Source: Anaerolinea sp.
GTDB lineage: Bacteria; Chloroflexota; Anaerolineae; Anaerolineales; Anaerolineaceae
Direction of reading: 5' to 3'
Length of the DNA: 64,000 nucleotides
Assembly: GCA_020725865.1 (NCBI GenBank)
Contig: DYEC01000004.1
Span: 62,001-126,000, forward strand
Below are positions 23,574 to 32,134 of this stretch, one piece after another. Within the stretch, counting starts at the first letter, position 1. Each line of letters opens with the position of its first letter. The notes beneath the pieces were generated by a model that searched no databases, was not told the origin of the DNA, and saw only the letters and a program-made list of their open reading frames with translations. Made by a program: the position numbers and the translations under genes.

Positions 23574-25363
23574 ATAACTCGCTAATCGCTCGGATGCAAT
23601 CTGTTGCGGTTCTTTTGACCACAGTTAGCCTCCTGATCGTTTTTCAAATGGCTCGCGTTCAAGCTAGCAGTGGTGGTAAGGACCTGCTCAATTACGCTGA
23701 AAGAAATCTGGTCGCCAGAACCGTTGAACTGGTGCCCGAGCGAGGTAATATTTATGATCGTTATGGGCATTTGCTGGCAGGCAATAAGCTCATGTATGAG
23801 CTTGGTCTTGATCTATCAGGTGTGGAGAATCCGCATACTATTGCTACCACCTTGAACAGTTTGTTAGGAATGGACTATGCCGAAGTATTGGGGTATGCCA
23901 GCATCGAGTACGTTAGAGGAGAAAAAGAATATATCCGCTTTCCCAGTCCCATTGAACCGGATGCCATCACAGAATTGGAAAAAAGGATGAAAGAGTACGA
24001 AGACCAGCCGGTCAGAAGGCGGTTGTTTGGCAAAAGTGAACCCAAACCCAGTCTGGCGGGATTGATCTGGCAACCGCGCATGATTCGCACTTATCCAGAG
24101 GGTTCACTAGCTTCAAACGTCATTGGAATTTACCCGTTTTTGAAGTGGGAAGATGCAGTTCCGGCCGGTGGCATTGAGCAAGAGTATAACAACCTGCTTT
24201 CCGGAACACCTGCCAGATTTGTAATCCCCTATGATCCCAACCAACTTCGCGAAATCCCGACTGTATCCCCCGGTGGCAGTGTTATCCTCACCATTGATAT
24301 TCAGCTCCAGGCAGCAGTTGAAGAGATTCTTGATAAAGCGGTCGCTTCTACCCAATCCGATTCGGGTACAATTGTCATCCTTGATACCAGAAACGGCGAA
24401 GTATTGGCGATGGCAACTTCGCCGCGTATTAACTTGAATGAATATTGGAAGGTTAACGAACTGGACCCGAACATGCCGTTCAACCGAGCCGTCAATATAA
24501 CCTATGAACCCGGCTCGGTATTCAAAACGATTACAATGGCTATTGCTCTCCACTTAGGCCGGGTTACACCTGATACGACTTTTGTAGATACAGGTTCCTT
24601 TCAGGCAGGTGATTTTCCAGTGCAAAACTGGGATGGGCGCGCTTATGGCCAGGTCACCATGACGCAGTGTATGCAATATTCTCTAAATGTATGTTTGGCG
24701 CATGTTGCCGTGGAAAAGATCGGTTCGGCGGATTATTACCAATCACTTAAACAATTTGGTATTGGACAGCGCAGCCGGATTGATTTGGCTGGTGAAGCGG
24801 TTTATCCTTTACGTGTCCCGGGTGATGAACTTTGGAGTATTTCCGATCTGGCACGCAACTCCTTTGGCCAGGCGCTCTCGGTGGCACCAATTCAAATTGC
24901 CAGTGCCATTACCGCAATTGCGAATGATGGCAAGATTATGGCGCCGCACGTGGTTAAAGCCACTATTGAAAATGGGCAGCAGCGTGACAGAACCCCAACG
25001 CTGGTTAACACGCCGATCAGCGCAGAAGCTGCTCGTACCCTGACCGCCATGCTGGCAGCAACTGTTGAAAGTGAGTCATACGAAGCCGCGCATGTGGAAG
25101 GTTACAAAGTAGCTGGTAAGACAGGCACGGCAGAAATTCCTACCGCTGAGGGTTATACTTCTCCCCTCACCAATGCATCCTTTGTCGGCTGGGGTCCTGC
25201 TGATGCTCCGCGCATTTTAGTGTACGTCTGGCTGGAAAAGCCGAAAACGGAAAAATGGGGCTCAATTGTAGCCTCGCCAGTTTTCAGCAAAACATTTAGC
25301 AAGGCAGCTTATCTGCTTAACATTCCGCCGGATGATATACGGCGTTCTTTGTATGGACAGTAA
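23570..25363 (+). CDS. ftsI: Septal peptidoglycan transpeptidase (class B PBP, FtsI/PBP2 type)
   Basis: 597 residues from the ATG at 23570, which overlaps the preceding stop (ATGA) and has GAGG 3 bp before it. N-terminal membrane anchor (SVAVLLTTVSLLIVFQMARV), PBP dimerisation segment starting PERGNIYDRYGHLLAGN, then the transpeptidase domain with SxxK in PGSVFKT (Ser316, Lys319), SxN as SLN (371-373) and KTGTAE (517). All catalytic motifs are intact. No PASTA repeats. It cross-links septal peptidoglycan with FtsW. Confidence 0.95.
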   Translation: MNNSLIARMQSVAVLLTTVSLLIVFQMARVQASSGGKDLLNYAERNLVARTVELVPERGNIYDRYGHLLAGNKLMYELGLDLSGVENPHTIATTLNSLLGMDYAEVLGYASIEYVRGEKEYIRFPSPIEPDAITELEKRMKEYEDQPVRRRLFGKSEPKPSLAGLIWQPRMIRTYPEGSLASNVIGIYPFLKWEDAVPAGGIEQEYNNLLSGTPARFVIPYDPNQLREIPTVSPGGSVILTIDIQLQAAVEEILDKAVASTQSDSGTIVILDTRNGEVLAMATSPRINLNEYWKVNELDPNMPFNRAVNITYEPGSVFKTITMAIALHLGRVTPDTTFVDTGSFQAGDFPVQNWDGRAYGQVTMTQCMQYSLNVCLAHVAVEKIGSADYYQSLKQFGIGQRSRIDLAGEAVYPLRVPGDELWSISDLARNSFGQALSVAPIQIASAITAIANDGKIMAPHVVKATIENGQQRDRTPTLVNTPISAEAARTLTAMLAATVESESYEAAHVEGYKVAGKTGTAEIPTAEGYTSPLTNASFVGWGPADAPRILVYVWLEKPKTEKWGSIVASPVFSKTFSKAAYLLNIPPDDIRRSLYGQ

Positions 25364-25375
25364 GGATGCGTTATC

Positions 25376-26791
25376 GTGTTAACTCTTTCTGACGTTCTTG
25401 AAGCACTGACCGGTGTCCGTCCTGGTGAAATCTCACTTGTGATCAGCGAGACGGTTATTGATTCGCGTCAGGTCATCCCGGCAGCCATGTTTGTTGCCCT
25501 GCCAGGCGAGCGGGTTGATGGGCACGATTATGTAGGCGAAGCGTTCCAGCGCGGTGCCAGTCTCGCCCTGGTGCAACGCGACCTGTCTGCTCAATTCACT
25601 ACCCTGGACTTGAGAGGTGGTCAGCTTCCACAGGGCTTCGTTCCTCCTGTTCCACCATTTTGTATATATGTGGAAAATAGTCTTGAGGCATTACAAAAAA
25701 TTGCCGCATTCTGGCGACGAAAACAGGATGTGCGTGTAATCGGGGTCACTGGCAGTGTGGGTAAATCTACCACGAAGGAACTGATCGCCGAAGTGCTCAG
25801 CCAGCGTTACTGCACATTGAAAACCATTGGAAACCTCAATAATGAGATTGGCTTACCTCTGATGCTTTTGCGCCTGAGCGCGGGGCACCAACGCGCGGTG
25901 CTTGAGATGGGATTTTATGTTCCCGGAGAAATCACACTGCTCTGTAATCTTGCCTTGCCACAAGTGGGTGTTATTACCAATATTGGTACTGTTCATGCCG
26001 AACGGGCAGGGTCGCAAGAAGTAATTGCGCGTGGGAAAGCTGAGCTGGTTCAGGCATTGCCGCCGGATGGCGTTGCCATTCTGAACTATGACGACCCCTG
26101 GGTGCGCCCGATGGCACAACAGACGCAAGCGCGAGTCTTGTACTATGGTGTAGATCCTGTTGCCGACCTGTGGGCTGACCAGATTGAGAGCTTGGGACTG
26201 GAGGGTATCCGGTTCCGTCTTCATTATCGCCATGAGGTGTTACACCTACGGGTACCGATGCTCGGCCGTCATTCGGTGCACACCGTTTTGCGCGCAGTGG
26301 CGGTTGGACTGGTGGAAGGACTTGGCTGGCAGGAAATTATCAATGGACTGAAAGCTGGTCATAACCAATTGCGCTTGGTTGCGGTTCATACACCAAGCGG
26401 TGCTCTGATTCTGGATGATACATACAATGCTTCACCCGAGTCCACTCTGGCGGCGTTGAACTTACTGGATGAAATGAGCGGTCGTAAGATTGCCATTTTG
26501 GGCGACATGTTGGAATTAGGTCCCTATGAGCGGCAGGGACATGAAATGATTGGTGCCCGCGCCGCCGAAGTTTGCAACGAGCTGATTGCTGTCGGTGAGC
26601 GGGCCAAAATAATCGCTGATACTGCCGTAGCGGCTGGATTATCGCACTCACGGGTGCATTGGTTTGCGGATGTTCCATCAGCAATTGGCTTCTTAAGTCA
26701 GCACAGGTTTCAACATGGCGAGGTGATACTGGTAAAAGGTTCTCATGGTTTACGAATGGACCGCATTGTGGCAGCTATGGAGAAAGAATGA
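25376..26791 (+). CDS. murF: UDP-N-acetylmuramoyl-tripeptide--D-alanyl-D-alanine ligase
   Basis: 471 residues. Adds D-Ala-D-Ala to the UDP-MurNAc-tripeptide. N-terminal UDP-binding part VIDSRQVIPAAMFVALPGERVDGHDYVGEAFQRGA, ATP loop GVTGSVGKSTTKE (Ser in place of the first Thr), GNLNNEIGLPL, and the C-terminal ligase part LILDDTYNASPESTLAAL and GDMLELGP. GTG start with AAGGA about 8 bp upstream. It directly follows ftsI, so murE, usually between these two, is absent here. Confidence 0.95.
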   Translation: MLTLSDVLEALTGVRPGEISLVISETVIDSRQVIPAAMFVALPGERVDGHDYVGEAFQRGASLALVQRDLSAQFTTLDLRGGQLPQGFVPPVPPFCIYVENSLEALQKIAAFWRRKQDVRVIGVTGSVGKSTTKELIAEVLSQRYCTLKTIGNLNNEIGLPLMLLRLSAGHQRAVLEMGFYVPGEITLLCNLALPQVGVITNIGTVHAERAGSQEVIARGKAELVQALPPDGVAILNYDDPWVRPMAQQTQARVLYYGVDPVADLWADQIESLGLEGIRFRLHYRHEVLHLRVPMLGRHSVHTVLRAVAVGLVEGLGWQEIINGLKAGHNQLRLVAVHTPSGALILDDTYNASPESTLAALNLLDEMSGRKIAILGDMLELGPYERQGHEMIGARAAEVCNELIAVGERAKIIADTAVAAGLSHSRVHWFADVPSAIGFLSQHRFQHGEVILVKGSHGLRMDRIVAAMEKE

Positions 26792-27783
26792 TGCAAGAAA
26801 CCTCTTTAGCGCTTGCGCTCAGCACGTTGAGTTTTATGATGGCGGTCATTTGGGGGGGACCCTTGATTCGCCTTTTGCGTTATTTGAAAATTGGCAAGCT
26901 GATTCGGATCGAAGGACCGGATAGCCATGTGACAAAAATGGGAACTCCAACGATGGGGGGAGTAATGATCGTGCTTCCCGTGACCCTGATCACAGTATTA
27001 CTCAATGCCGCCTCCTTGTTGGGTGTGGATGTTTTGGGCCAATCGGTTTTAGTGCCTTTACTGGTAATGTTAATTTATATGCTGTTAGGCATGATTGATG
27101 ATTGGGAAGGTATTCGTGGCGCCCGGCGTGGTCTTGGAATGCGGGCCCGCACCAAGTTTGCTCTGCAGGTTGCTTTTGCAATTGGCATTGCTTTTGCGCT
27201 TCGTAATTACCTGCATGTGCCCGAAATGTACTGGCCTTCTGTTACTGAGCCTTTCGAACTTGGCGGCTGGTATATTCCAATTGCGGTTTTCATCATTGTT
27301 GGCATGTCCAATGCGGTGAATCTGACGGATGGATTGGACGGATTAGCCGGTTTGATCAGCGCAACTGCTTTCACAGCTTATGGAGGCATTGCTCTGCTTC
27401 AGGGGCAGGTCTTTATTGCTCGCTTTTGCTTTACGATTGTTGGTGCTATATTCGGTTTCCTGTGGTTTAATGTTCACCCTGCTGAACTATTCATGGGTGA
27501 TGCGGGCTCTCTATCTTTGGGTGCCACGCTCGGCGTCATTGCCTTAATGACAGGGCAATGGCTGCTGTTACCCATTGTAGCCATTATTCCGGTCAGTGTA
27601 ACCCTGAGTGTGATTTTACAGGTGGCGTATTTCAAATTAACCAAGGGCAAACGTCTGTTCAAAATGGCACCCTTGCATCATCATTTTGAATTATTGGGAT
27701 GGAGCGAAACCCAGGTTGTACAGCGTTTCTGGCTGGTCAGCCTGCTATTTGCAATGTTAGGGATTGCTTTGGCGTTGGTGTGA
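26788..27783 (+). CDS. mraY: Phospho-N-acetylmuramoyl-pentapeptide-transferase
   Basis: 331 residues from the ATG at 26788, overlapping the murF stop. The longer frame is spurious. Forms lipid I on undecaprenyl phosphate in the membrane. About ten helices, with TPTMGGVMIV, LGMIDDWEG (catalytic Asp pair), NAVNLTDGLDGLAGL and the cytosolic HHHFELLGWSETQVV histidine loop, all diagnostic of MraY. Confidence 0.96.
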   Translation: MMQETSLALALSTLSFMMAVIWGGPLIRLLRYLKIGKLIRIEGPDSHVTKMGTPTMGGVMIVLPVTLITVLLNAASLLGVDVLGQSVLVPLLVMLIYMLLGMIDDWEGIRGARRGLGMRARTKFALQVAFAIGIAFALRNYLHVPEMYWPSVTEPFELGGWYIPIAVFIIVGMSNAVNLTDGLDGLAGLISATAFTAYGGIALLQGQVFIARFCFTIVGAIFGFLWFNVHPAELFMGDAGSLSLGATLGVIALMTGQWLLLPIVAIIPVSVTLSVILQVAYFKLTKGKRLFKMAPLHHHFELLGWSETQVVQRFWLVSLLFAMLGIALALV

Positions 27784-27785
27784 TC

Positions 27786-29168
27786 ATGAAAAACTGGAAA
27801 GGTCAGCGCGTTCTGATTATTGGTGCAGCCCGTCAGGGGCTGGCGTTGGCTCGTTTTTTGATCTGCCAGGGGGCAGACGTGACGTTGAACGATCAAAATC
27901 CTGCCGAGCAAATGAAGAATGCCATCCAAAGTATGGAAGGTTATCCGGTTCATTGGGCTTTGGGCGGGCACCCGCTAGACTTACTGGAGAACAAAGACTT
28001 GGTCTGTTTATCCGGAGGTATCCCGCTCGCTCTACCCATTATTGTTGAAGCACAAAGGCGCGGTATTCCGCTTTCAAATGATTCGCAAATCTTTATGGAA
28101 GCTGTACCCTGCCGGGTCATTGGCATTACTGGCTCTGCTGGAAAAACTACCACCACCACCCTGGTTGGGCGCATGGCACAGGCAGCTGTTCAACCACCAG
28201 CAAAACTTTGGGTTGGCGGCAATATTGGTTTGCCGCTCATTGACCAATTAGACAAAATTGCTCCTCATGATACCGTGGTACTTGAACTTTCTAGCTTTCA
28301 ACTGGAACAAATGACCATCTCCCCTCAAGTGGCAGCAATTTTGAACATTACTCCTAACCACTTGGATCGTCATGGTACCTTTGCTGCTTATACTGCTGCA
28401 AAAGCGCGGATTTTGACCTTTCAAACGGAGCGGGATGCTGCCGTCTTGAGTTGTGATGATCCTGTCACTTGGGGACTGGCTGGACAGGTGCGCGGTCGGT
28501 TAATAACATTTGGGCGGCAACGCCCCCCTGCAGGACAATTGGGAACATTCGTGGAAAACAATGCTATCTATTTGAGCAATGGCGGTCAATGTTTCAAGGT
28601 TATTGGGTGCAATGACATCCAATTGCGCGGCGACCATAATCTGCTTAATGTTCTTGCTGCCTGTGCCATTGCACATGCAGCTGGCTTTTCAGTTTCAGCC
28701 ATGATTGCAGGAATTCGGGGTTTCACGGGCGTTCCCCATCGTTTGGAATATGTCAGAACATTGCACGGTGTAGATTGGTATAACGATTCAATTGCCACTG
28801 CCCCGGAGAGAACGATTGCTGCGATTCGCTCTTTTCAAGAACCACTCGTTTTGTTGTTGGGTGGGCGTGACAAAAATTTACCATGGGAATCGCTGGTTGA
28901 ACTGGTTCACAGTCGGGTTGATCATGTGATTGTCTTTGGCGAAGCGGCTGAAAAAATTTTACGAGCACTTGGAGAGCAGCGCCCCGGTTACCGTCCTTTT
29001 AGTGTTGACCGTGTCGCTGGGCTTAAGGAAGCCGTTTATCGGGCAGCTGCAATTGCCGAACCGGGAGATGTTGTGCTGCTTTCGCCTGGCGGTACCAGCT
29101 TTGATGAGTTCAAGGATTTTGAGGAACGCGGAGAGAGGTTTCGAGAATGGGTCAAACAACTTTCGTGA
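27786..29168 (+). CDS. murD: UDP-N-acetylmuramoylalanine--D-glutamate ligase
   Basis: 460 residues from the ATG at 27786, two bases after the mraY stop. Rossmann start RVLIIGAARQGLALARFL, ATP loop GITGSAGKTTTTTLVG, GGNIGLPLI, LELSSFQLE, NITPNHLDRHGT, and the C-terminal NDSIATAPERTIAAI and LLLGGRDKNLPW. Adds D-Glu to UDP-MurNAc-L-Ala. The 3' end overlaps ftsW by 22 bp. Confidence 0.96.
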   Translation: MKNWKGQRVLIIGAARQGLALARFLICQGADVTLNDQNPAEQMKNAIQSMEGYPVHWALGGHPLDLLENKDLVCLSGGIPLALPIIVEAQRRGIPLSNDSQIFMEAVPCRVIGITGSAGKTTTTTLVGRMAQAAVQPPAKLWVGGNIGLPLIDQLDKIAPHDTVVLELSSFQLEQMTISPQVAAILNITPNHLDRHGTFAAYTAAKARILTFQTERDAAVLSCDDPVTWGLAGQVRGRLITFGRQRPPAGQLGTFVENNAIYLSNGGQCFKVIGCNDIQLRGDHNLLNVLAACAIAHAAGFSVSAMIAGIRGFTGVPHRLEYVRTLHGVDWYNDSIATAPERTIAAIRSFQEPLVLLLGGRDKNLPWESLVELVHSRVDHVIVFGEAAEKILRALGEQRPGYRPFSVDRVAGLKEAVYRAAAIAEPGDVVLLSPGGTSFDEFKDFEERGERFREWVKQLS

Positions 29169-30580
29169 GAACATCTCCTGCTGTATCCAAAATACGGTCA
29201 AAACCCAGCCGGCTTTGGTTGGACATTCCTCTGGTGCTGGCAGTTATTGCACTTACCATTATCGGTTTGTTGATGGTCTATTCAGCCAGTTGGAACTATG
29301 TGATTCCCAGAAAAGGTGATCCGGCTTATCTGCTTAATCGCCAATTGCTCTGGGCAATTTTTGGCATTGTAGTCGCGCTGATAATCAGCATGATTGACTA
29401 TCATCATCTGGCGCGTCTTGCTGTCCCCATCATGGCGATAACACTGTTGATGTTACTGATCGTACTATGGTCTGGCGGCGATTCGGAAACACCTGCTCGC
29501 ACTTTGTTTGGCACCTCAGTGCAACCTTCTGAGATGGCAAAACTGGTTATCATTATCTACCTTTCGGTTTGGCTGTATTCGAAACGCGATCAAATAGCCA
29601 GCATCTCGTTTGGTTTGATCCCAATGATGTTCATTCTGGGTATCACGGCGGGTTTAATCCTGCTTCAGCCAGATTTGAGTGCTGCAGCAACAATTGTCGT
29701 TTTGGGATGTCTCCTTTTCTTTATTTGTGGTGGGGAACTTCGCCAGATAGTCCTGGTTGTGGTGGTTGTTGTCTTGCTGGGTGCACTGGTTGTGTCTGTC
29801 AGCCAGAATGGGCAAAATCGTATCAGTTATTACATCAATGGATTGCAAGATCCGTTGCGGGCACACGATCATATCAAACGCTCTTTGGAAGCTGTTGTTC
29901 GGGGTGGCATCTTTGGTGTTGGTATTGGTAAAGGCATTACCAAATTCACCGGGCTGCCTTTCTCTTGGACAGATAGTATCTTTGCAGTCATTGCTGAGGA
30001 GACTGGTTTACTTGGGGCTTGTGTGGTGATTGGATTGTATATCCTTGTCCTCTGGCGCGGGTTTGGCATTGCACGCAAAGCGCCTGATCAACTGGGATAC
30101 CTGCTTGCCAGCGGAGTGACGATCTGGATCACAATGGAAGCTATGATCAACATCGGCGCAATGGTCAATCTGGTGCCATTTGCAGGGAATGCTCTGCCCT
30201 TTATCAGCGCTGGCGGCTCTAATCTGACGATGACCCTATCGGGTATTGGAATTCTGCTCAGTATTGCTCGCCAGACAGCAAAAGGCACCTCGACGGCCGG
30301 GGTGTTGCCGGTCAGCACGGTGAAATCTGAACCTCTAAGGCAGGTTCGAGCCTCAAGAGCACGATCTCATACCTTGGGCGGAGAACCTGTCACTTCCGCC
30401 GTAGAAGAAAATGAGTATACCTGGATAACCAATTCTACTGTCCAATTCACGGAAAGGACTGTACGGAGAAGCAGAAAGAGACAATCGTGGAGGTTTCTGG
30501 ATGCGCTTTTTAATTTGCGCAGGCGGAACGGGCGGCGGCGTATATCCCGCACTGACCGTCCTGCAAACACTCGGCGCTGA
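29147..30580 (+). CDS. ftsW: Septal peptidoglycan glycosyltransferase FtsW (SEDS family)
   Basis: 477 residues with about ten transmembrane helices, SEDS type. Signature segments are GLLMVYSASWNYV, QPSEMAKLVIIIYLSVWL, LLQPDLSAAATIVVLG, SLEAVVRGGIFGVGIGKG and VPFAGNALPFISAGGSNLTMTLSGIGILLSI. Polymerises lipid II with FtsI. The core ends near residue 385 and about 90 hydrophilic residues follow. The last 26 are Arg-rich and read through the first 80 bases of murG in another frame, a long overlap for this cluster. Start ATG has GAGAGG upstream inside murD. Confidence 0.95.
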   Translation: MGQTTFVRTSPAVSKIRSKPSRLWLDIPLVLAVIALTIIGLLMVYSASWNYVIPRKGDPAYLLNRQLLWAIFGIVVALIISMIDYHHLARLAVPIMAITLLMLLIVLWSGGDSETPARTLFGTSVQPSEMAKLVIIIYLSVWLYSKRDQIASISFGLIPMMFILGITAGLILLQPDLSAAATIVVLGCLLFFICGGELRQIVLVVVVVVLLGALVVSVSQNGQNRISYYINGLQDPLRAHDHIKRSLEAVVRGGIFGVGIGKGITKFTGLPFSWTDSIFAVIAEETGLLGACVVIGLYILVLWRGFGIARKAPDQLGYLLASGVTIWITMEAMINIGAMVNLVPFAGNALPFISAGGSNLTMTLSGIGILLSIARQTAKGTSTAGVLPVSTVKSEPLRQVRASRARSHTLGGEPVTSAVEENEYTWITNSTVQFTERTVRRSRKRQSWRFLDALFNLRRRNGRRRISRTDRPANTRR

Positions 30581-31592
30581 AGCCAACCCTGTTTTATGGG
30601 TTGGCAGTCAGGGCGGATTGGAAGTCGCCCTGGTTCAGCGCGCTGGTGTGCCATTCACCGCTATTCCGTCTGCAGGTTTGCACGGGGTGGGCATTACTCA
30701 ATTGCCTCGTAATGCCTTGCTTTCGCTACGCGGTCTTTTGGCTTCACAGCGCATCTTGAAAGATTTCAACCCTGATGTATTGATGTTTACCGGCGGGTAT
30801 GTTGCTGCGCCAATGGCATTGGCAGCCAGACATATCCCGACCTTGCTCTATGTTCCGGATATTGAGCCGGGATGGGCGCTCAAGTTTCTAGCTCGCTTCG
30901 CAGATGTGATTGCGGTAACCGCCGAAGAGACGCGTGCTTACCTGCCAGCACGTGCCAAAGTAATCGTCACAGGATATCCAACCCGAGTGGAATTGCGCGA
31001 ATGGACACCTGAGAAGGCTAAGAACTGGCTTGGCTTGGGTAATCAGTTTCCTACGCTATTGGTCTATGGCGGTAGCCGCGGTGCACGCACCATCAACCGC
31101 TCGCTACTGGATTGCCTGCCTCAACTTCTAGAATTCTGCCAGATCATCCATATTAGCGGTGAACTGGATTGGAAGGAAGTGGAAGCCTTCCGTTCTTCAC
31201 TGCCGGAGATATTACAGAAACGCTATCATGCCTTTCCATATGTACACGAAATGGGCGCGGTGCTGGCAAGTGCAGATCTGGCGATCACCCGCGCTGGCGC
31301 TTCCATTCTGGGAGAGTTGCCATTGTTTGGTTTGCCAGCCATTCTGGTGCCCTATCCATACGCCTGGCGTTATCAAAAGGTCAATGCGGCATATCTGGAG
31401 CGTCACGGCGCTGCAGTTGTCGTCGAAAACGAGTTGCTCCCTCGGCGATTGTTTCCTCTCGTTAAGGTGTTACTGGCAGATCAACAGCGCCTGGGTCAGA
31501 TGCGTCAGGCGATGCAATCGCTGGCACGTCCTCAAGCTGCCAGAGAACTGGCAGCGCTGGTTCGCGAGCTGGCAGGAGGGCAGCAAAGATGA
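30501..31592 (+). CDS. murG: UDP-GlcNAc:lipid I N-acetylglucosaminyltransferase MurG
   Basis: 363 residues, GT28 fold. It converts lipid I to lipid II at the inner face of the membrane. N-terminal glycine loop FLICAGGTGGGVYPALTVLQ, acceptor-side PDVLMFTGGYVAAPMALAA, and donor-side YGGSRGARTINRSLL and ITRAGASILGELPLFGLPAILVPYPYAWRYQKVNAAYLE. The His usually found in the GGTGGH loop is Gly here. GGAGG 6-9 bp before the ATG supports the start, although it lies inside ftsW. Overlaps the next gene by 4 bp. Confidence 0.95.
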   Translation: MRFLICAGGTGGGVYPALTVLQTLGAEANPVLWVGSQGGLEVALVQRAGVPFTAIPSAGLHGVGITQLPRNALLSLRGLLASQRILKDFNPDVLMFTGGYVAAPMALAARHIPTLLYVPDIEPGWALKFLARFADVIAVTAEETRAYLPARAKVIVTGYPTRVELREWTPEKAKNWLGLGNQFPTLLVYGGSRGARTINRSLLDCLPQLLEFCQIIHISGELDWKEVEAFRSSLPEILQKRYHAFPYVHEMGAVLASADLAITRAGASILGELPLFGLPAILVPYPYAWRYQKVNAAYLERHGAAVVVENELLPRRLFPLVKVLLADQQRLGQMRQAMQSLARPQAARELAALVRELAGGQQR

Positions 31593-32134
31593 TATCCCTG
31601 GCAGTACTTTTCTGGATGCTGGTTATTTTGTTTGCTATTATCGGGTTCAATCGCGGCTGGGCAAAAGAAATGCTGGTTAGTTTTTCAGTGATTTTAGCGC
31701 TCTTTATGCTGAATGTTCTGGAAAGGAACAATCTGCCGGTAATTTCCAATCTAGTTGCCATCGCTGCACAAGATCCCAAGCCACTCTTCTGGCTACGCAC
31801 CATCCTGGTTATAGTGCTGGTCTTTTTTGGTTACCAAAGTCCGAACATTTCAAAACTGGCAGCAACCAATCGCTTTATCCGCGAAAAATTGCAGGACTCA
31901 CTTTTGGGTTTATTTCTGGGTGCATTGAACGGTTATCTGGTGGTTGGAACGTTATGGCATTTCCTGCATGTTGCTAATTATCCGTTTCCAGATGTCATCG
32001 CCGCACCAACTGGCGCTTTTCTCAAAGCTGCCGAGCCGTTGCTTGCCTTGCTTCCGCCGACCTGGTTGCAGGGTGTGACTGTTTATCTCGCCGTTGCGGT
32101 TTGTTTTGCGTTTGTATTGGTGGTATTGATTTGA
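31589..32134 (+). CDS. CvpA-like membrane protein within the dcw cluster
   Basis: 181 residues with four or five transmembrane helices. It begins ISLAVLFWMLVILFAIIGFNRGWAKEMLVSFSVILALF, the GxxRGWxxE pattern seen in CvpA-family proteins, then LGLFLGALNGYLVVGTLW. Overlaps murG by 4 bp (ATGA) and murC by one base, so it is fully embedded in the operon and likely works with cell-wall synthesis. CvpA proteins have no agreed biochemical role. Confidence 0.78.
   Translation: MISLAVLFWMLVILFAIIGFNRGWAKEMLVSFSVILALFMLNVLERNNLPVISNLVAIAAQDPKPLFWLRTILVIVLVFFGYQSPNISKLAATNRFIREKLQDSLLGLFLGALNGYLVVGTLWHFLHVANYPFPDVIAAPTGAFLKAAEPLLALLPPTWLQGVTVYLAVAVCFAFVLVVLI

Noticed and set aside
30501-30654. Minus-strand frames over the ftsW/murG junction
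   Set aside because: Shadows of two secure genes.
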